From NCBI GenBank assembly GCA_002413325.1, contig DHWT01000302.1:2274-9852 (forward strand): a stretch of DNA of 7,579 nucleotides, read 5' to 3'. A model generated the notes under the pieces. The model saw only the letters and a list, made by a program, of their open reading frames with translations, ran no database searches and was not told the origin of the DNA. Within the stretch, counting starts at the first letter, position 1. Each line of letters opens with the position of its first letter. The translations under genes were made by a program, and so were the position numbers. The DNA comes from Chitinophagaceae bacterium UBA5175. GTDB lineage: Bacteria; Bacteroidota; Bacteroidia; Chitinophagales; Chitinophagaceae. Positions 6,154 through 7,579 of the stretch are shown here, piece by piece.

Positions 6154-6858
6154 TCAATAGAAATTGCGGCGATCTGTTTTTCGCCAGTAAAAAACCAGGA
6201 TGAGTCCGACCAGGCCTCCGCCTAAATGGGCCCAGTGTGCCACGTTGTCGCCGGCAGTATTCTGGATGCCCGAAAATAATTCAAAAAGGACATAAGCCAG
6301 CACGGCCCATTTTGCTTTTACCGGGATTAAGGCATAAATATAAATCAGGCTGTTTGGGAACAGCAGTCCGAAAGCAACCATACATCCAAAGATAGCACCC
6401 GATGCACCGAGGGTGGCGGTATTTAAAGGTGAATTCGGATCTAATCTGAAACCGCCCTGTTCATGAATGGGATAATTATTCAATTCCTGCCAGGCAGGAG
6501 TCAGTTCGTGGTAGAGAACCAGTAAATGCAATACGGCAGCCCCGATTCCGCAAACGATATAAAAAGTCAGGAAGCGTTTGGGCCCCCAGAAATTTTCGAG
6601 GATGGAGCCGAACATCCAAAGGATCAGCATATTCCAGAAAATATGCGCGAAACCGCCATGCAGGAACATATACGTAATCAGTTGGTGGGGTCTGAAATAA
6701 TAGGACCGGATATCGTGCAGGGCAAAATAGTTCTCCATGAATGAGGACCCGTTGCGCTGTATCGCCAGCTGAAGCAGGAAAACAATGACATTGATAATGA
6801 TCAGGTTTTTAATTATGGGCGGAATTACCTGGGAACGCCCCGGACGGAAATCAGTCAT
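6154..6858 (-). CDS. Rhomboid family intramembrane serine protease (active type)
   Basis: This 234-residue polytopic inner-membrane protease is predicted to cut transmembrane helices of membrane proteins within the bilayer. All key elements are present. The TM2 signature is ITYMFLHGGFAHIFWNM, with His67, His72 and oxyanion Asn76. GASG lies at 151-154 with nucleophile Ser153. AHLGG has the catalytic base His211. The order and spacing match six-span bacterial rhomboids such as GlpG, without GlpG's N-terminal cytoplasmic domain. A polar insert of about 30 residues (117-147) lies before the catalytic serine helix. The C-terminus ends soon after TM6 in a basic tail (YWRKTDRRNFY), expected to be cytoplasmic. 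It begins 27 bases after the rlmD-like gene stop and is followed by the degraded rhomboid. Substrates cannot be predicted from sequence; the neighbouring lipoproteins are not obvious ones. Confidence 0.95.
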   Translation of the reverse strand: MTDFRPGRSQVIPPIIKNLIIINVIVFLLQLAIQRNGSSFMENYFALHDIRSYYFRPHQLITYMFLHGGFAHIFWNMLILWMFGSILENFWGPKRFLTFYIVCGIGAAVLHLLVLYHELTPAWQELNNYPIHEQGGFRLDPNSPLNTATLGASGAIFGCMVAFGLLFPNSLIYIYALIPVKAKWAVLAYVLFELFSGIQNTAGDNVAHWAHLGGGLVGLILVFYWRKTDRRNFY

Positions 6859-6885
6859 GATTCAAGAGAAATTACTGGCTGCAAG

Positions 6886-7579
6886 TTAATGTTTTAAGAA
6901 AAGCGCGGTGACATTTTCGATATGCAGGGTATGCGGGAACATATCCACAGGTTGTACAGCTGAAATCCCGTATTTTTCTGAAAGCAGGTTCAGATCCCGG
7001 GCCTGTGTAGCCGGATTACAGCTCACGTAAATTATTTTTTCCGCCGCGATTTCCAGAAGTTTGGCAACCAGTTTTTCCGACATGCCTGCCCTGGGCGGAT
7101 CGGATATGATCAGGTCGGGCCGGCCATGGGTCTCAAAAAATGCATCATTGCACATTACCGTTACGTCACCTGCGAAAAACGCTGCATGATGAATCTGATT
7201 TAACAAAGCATTTTCCTTTGCGTCGGCAATCGCTTCGGGGATCAGTTCGATACCAATCAGTTTTTTTACCTGGTCGCTCAGAAATATCCCGATACTTCCC
7301 GTACCGCAATAGAGATCGTACAGGGTCTCCGTTCCCCGGAGTGCAGCAAAGGAACGTACGGTCTGGTATAAACGCTCTGCCTGGGCCGTATTTGTCTGAA
7401 AAAATGATTTCGGCCCGATCTTAAAAGAAAAGCGTTCCAGTTTTTCAACCACATATCCTTTCCCATAAAAAGGAACCGGCTGCAGGTCGTTCAGGCTGTC
7501 GTTCCACTTTGGATTGATGGTGTAGAGCAGGGTGGTAATGGATGGGAATGTATTTTTTATATGACCGAGCAGGTTATTT
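6886..7579 (-). CDS. rlmD: 23S rRNA uracil-C5 methyltransferase, RlmD/RumA type (partial, N-terminus outside window)
   Basis: The frame is open from the window edge to the TAA at 6886-6888, giving 230 visible residues; a GTG at 7452 is internal, because family sequence continues upstream of it. The enzyme uses S-adenosylmethionine to methylate C5 of a uracil in RNA (U1939 of 23S rRNA for RlmD). Visible elements, in window numbering: IKNTFPSITTLLYTINPK near the start, SFFQTN (58-63), the SAM-binding DLYCGTGSIGIFL (88-100), DPPRAGM (160-166), the catalytic cysteine in YVSCNPATQARDL (Cys187), and PHTLHIE (215-221) with the conserved Glu221. These are the complete TrmA/RumA-family catalytic signatures. 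The TRAM domain and iron-sulfur cysteines expected upstream are not in the window. RlmD is the likeliest member, but RlmC or a dual-specificity RlmCD-like enzyme cannot be excluded without the N-terminus. Confidence 0.88.
   Translation of the reverse strand, partial: NNLLGHIKNTFPSITTLLYTINPKWNDSLNDLQPVPFYGKGYVVEKLERFSFKIGPKSFFQTNTAQAERLYQTVRSFAALRGTETLYDLYCGTGSIGIFLSDQVKKLIGIELIPEAIADAKENALLNQIHHAAFFAGDVTVMCNDAFFETHGRPDLIISDPPRAGMSEKLVAKLLEIAAEKIIYVSCNPATQARDLNLLSEKYGISAVQPVDMFPHTLHIENVTALFLKH

Noticed and set aside
6144..6155. Small inverted repeat GAACC-CT-GGTTC over the stop of the intact rhomboid
   Set aside because: The arms are 5 bases with a 2-base centre, too short for a stable hairpin, and no T-run follows, so it is neither a terminator nor a clear operator.

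Overview
The window looks like a chromosomal housekeeping stretch from a member of the Bacteroidota, most likely near the Chitinophagaceae. This is inferred from several things. There are two lipoproteins of Bacteroidota style: one FAS1 protein whose lipobox Cys is followed by NK, and one collagen-like protein whose Cys is followed by KKGDTGPAG. There is a tandem rhomboid pair followed by a membrane-anchored EEP-fold protein. Ribosome-binding sites are weak or absent, with AT-rich leaders. No RNA gene, CRISPR array, insertion sequence or phage gene was seen, and no gap between genes exceeds about 130 bases.

Layout: the first ~200 bases hold the 3' end of an unrecognised plus-strand gene encoding a membrane-anchored protein. 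It ends at a strong symmetrical hairpin (202-246) that can terminate both it and the converging minus-strand series. Everything else is on the minus strand. Read in the direction of transcription (right to left), the order is: rlmD-like 23S rRNA uracil methyltransferase (its start is outside the window), an intact rhomboid protease, a second rhomboid that has lost most of its active site, an EEP-family protein with three N-terminal membrane segments, cysS (cysteinyl-tRNA synthetase), a two-domain FAS1 lipoprotein, a short AlkA-type DNA glycosylase, and a small lipoprotein with a collagen-like Gly-Xaa-Yaa stretch. The first seven are separated by only 7-48 bases, so they may form one transcription unit. 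The last gene lies after a 126-base gap that holds a possible Bacteroidota-type promoter.

Functionally the region mixes RNA modification and aminoacylation (rlmD, cysS), DNA alkylation repair (the AlkA-type glycosylase), membrane proteolysis or quality control (the rhomboid pair) and envelope proteins (EEP, FAS1 and collagen-like lipoproteins). The most notable points are the pairing of an intact rhomboid with an apparent pseudoprotease carrying a soluble C-terminal tail, and the predicted periplasmic placement of the EEP domain encoded immediately downstream. I did not find a convincing entirely new system.
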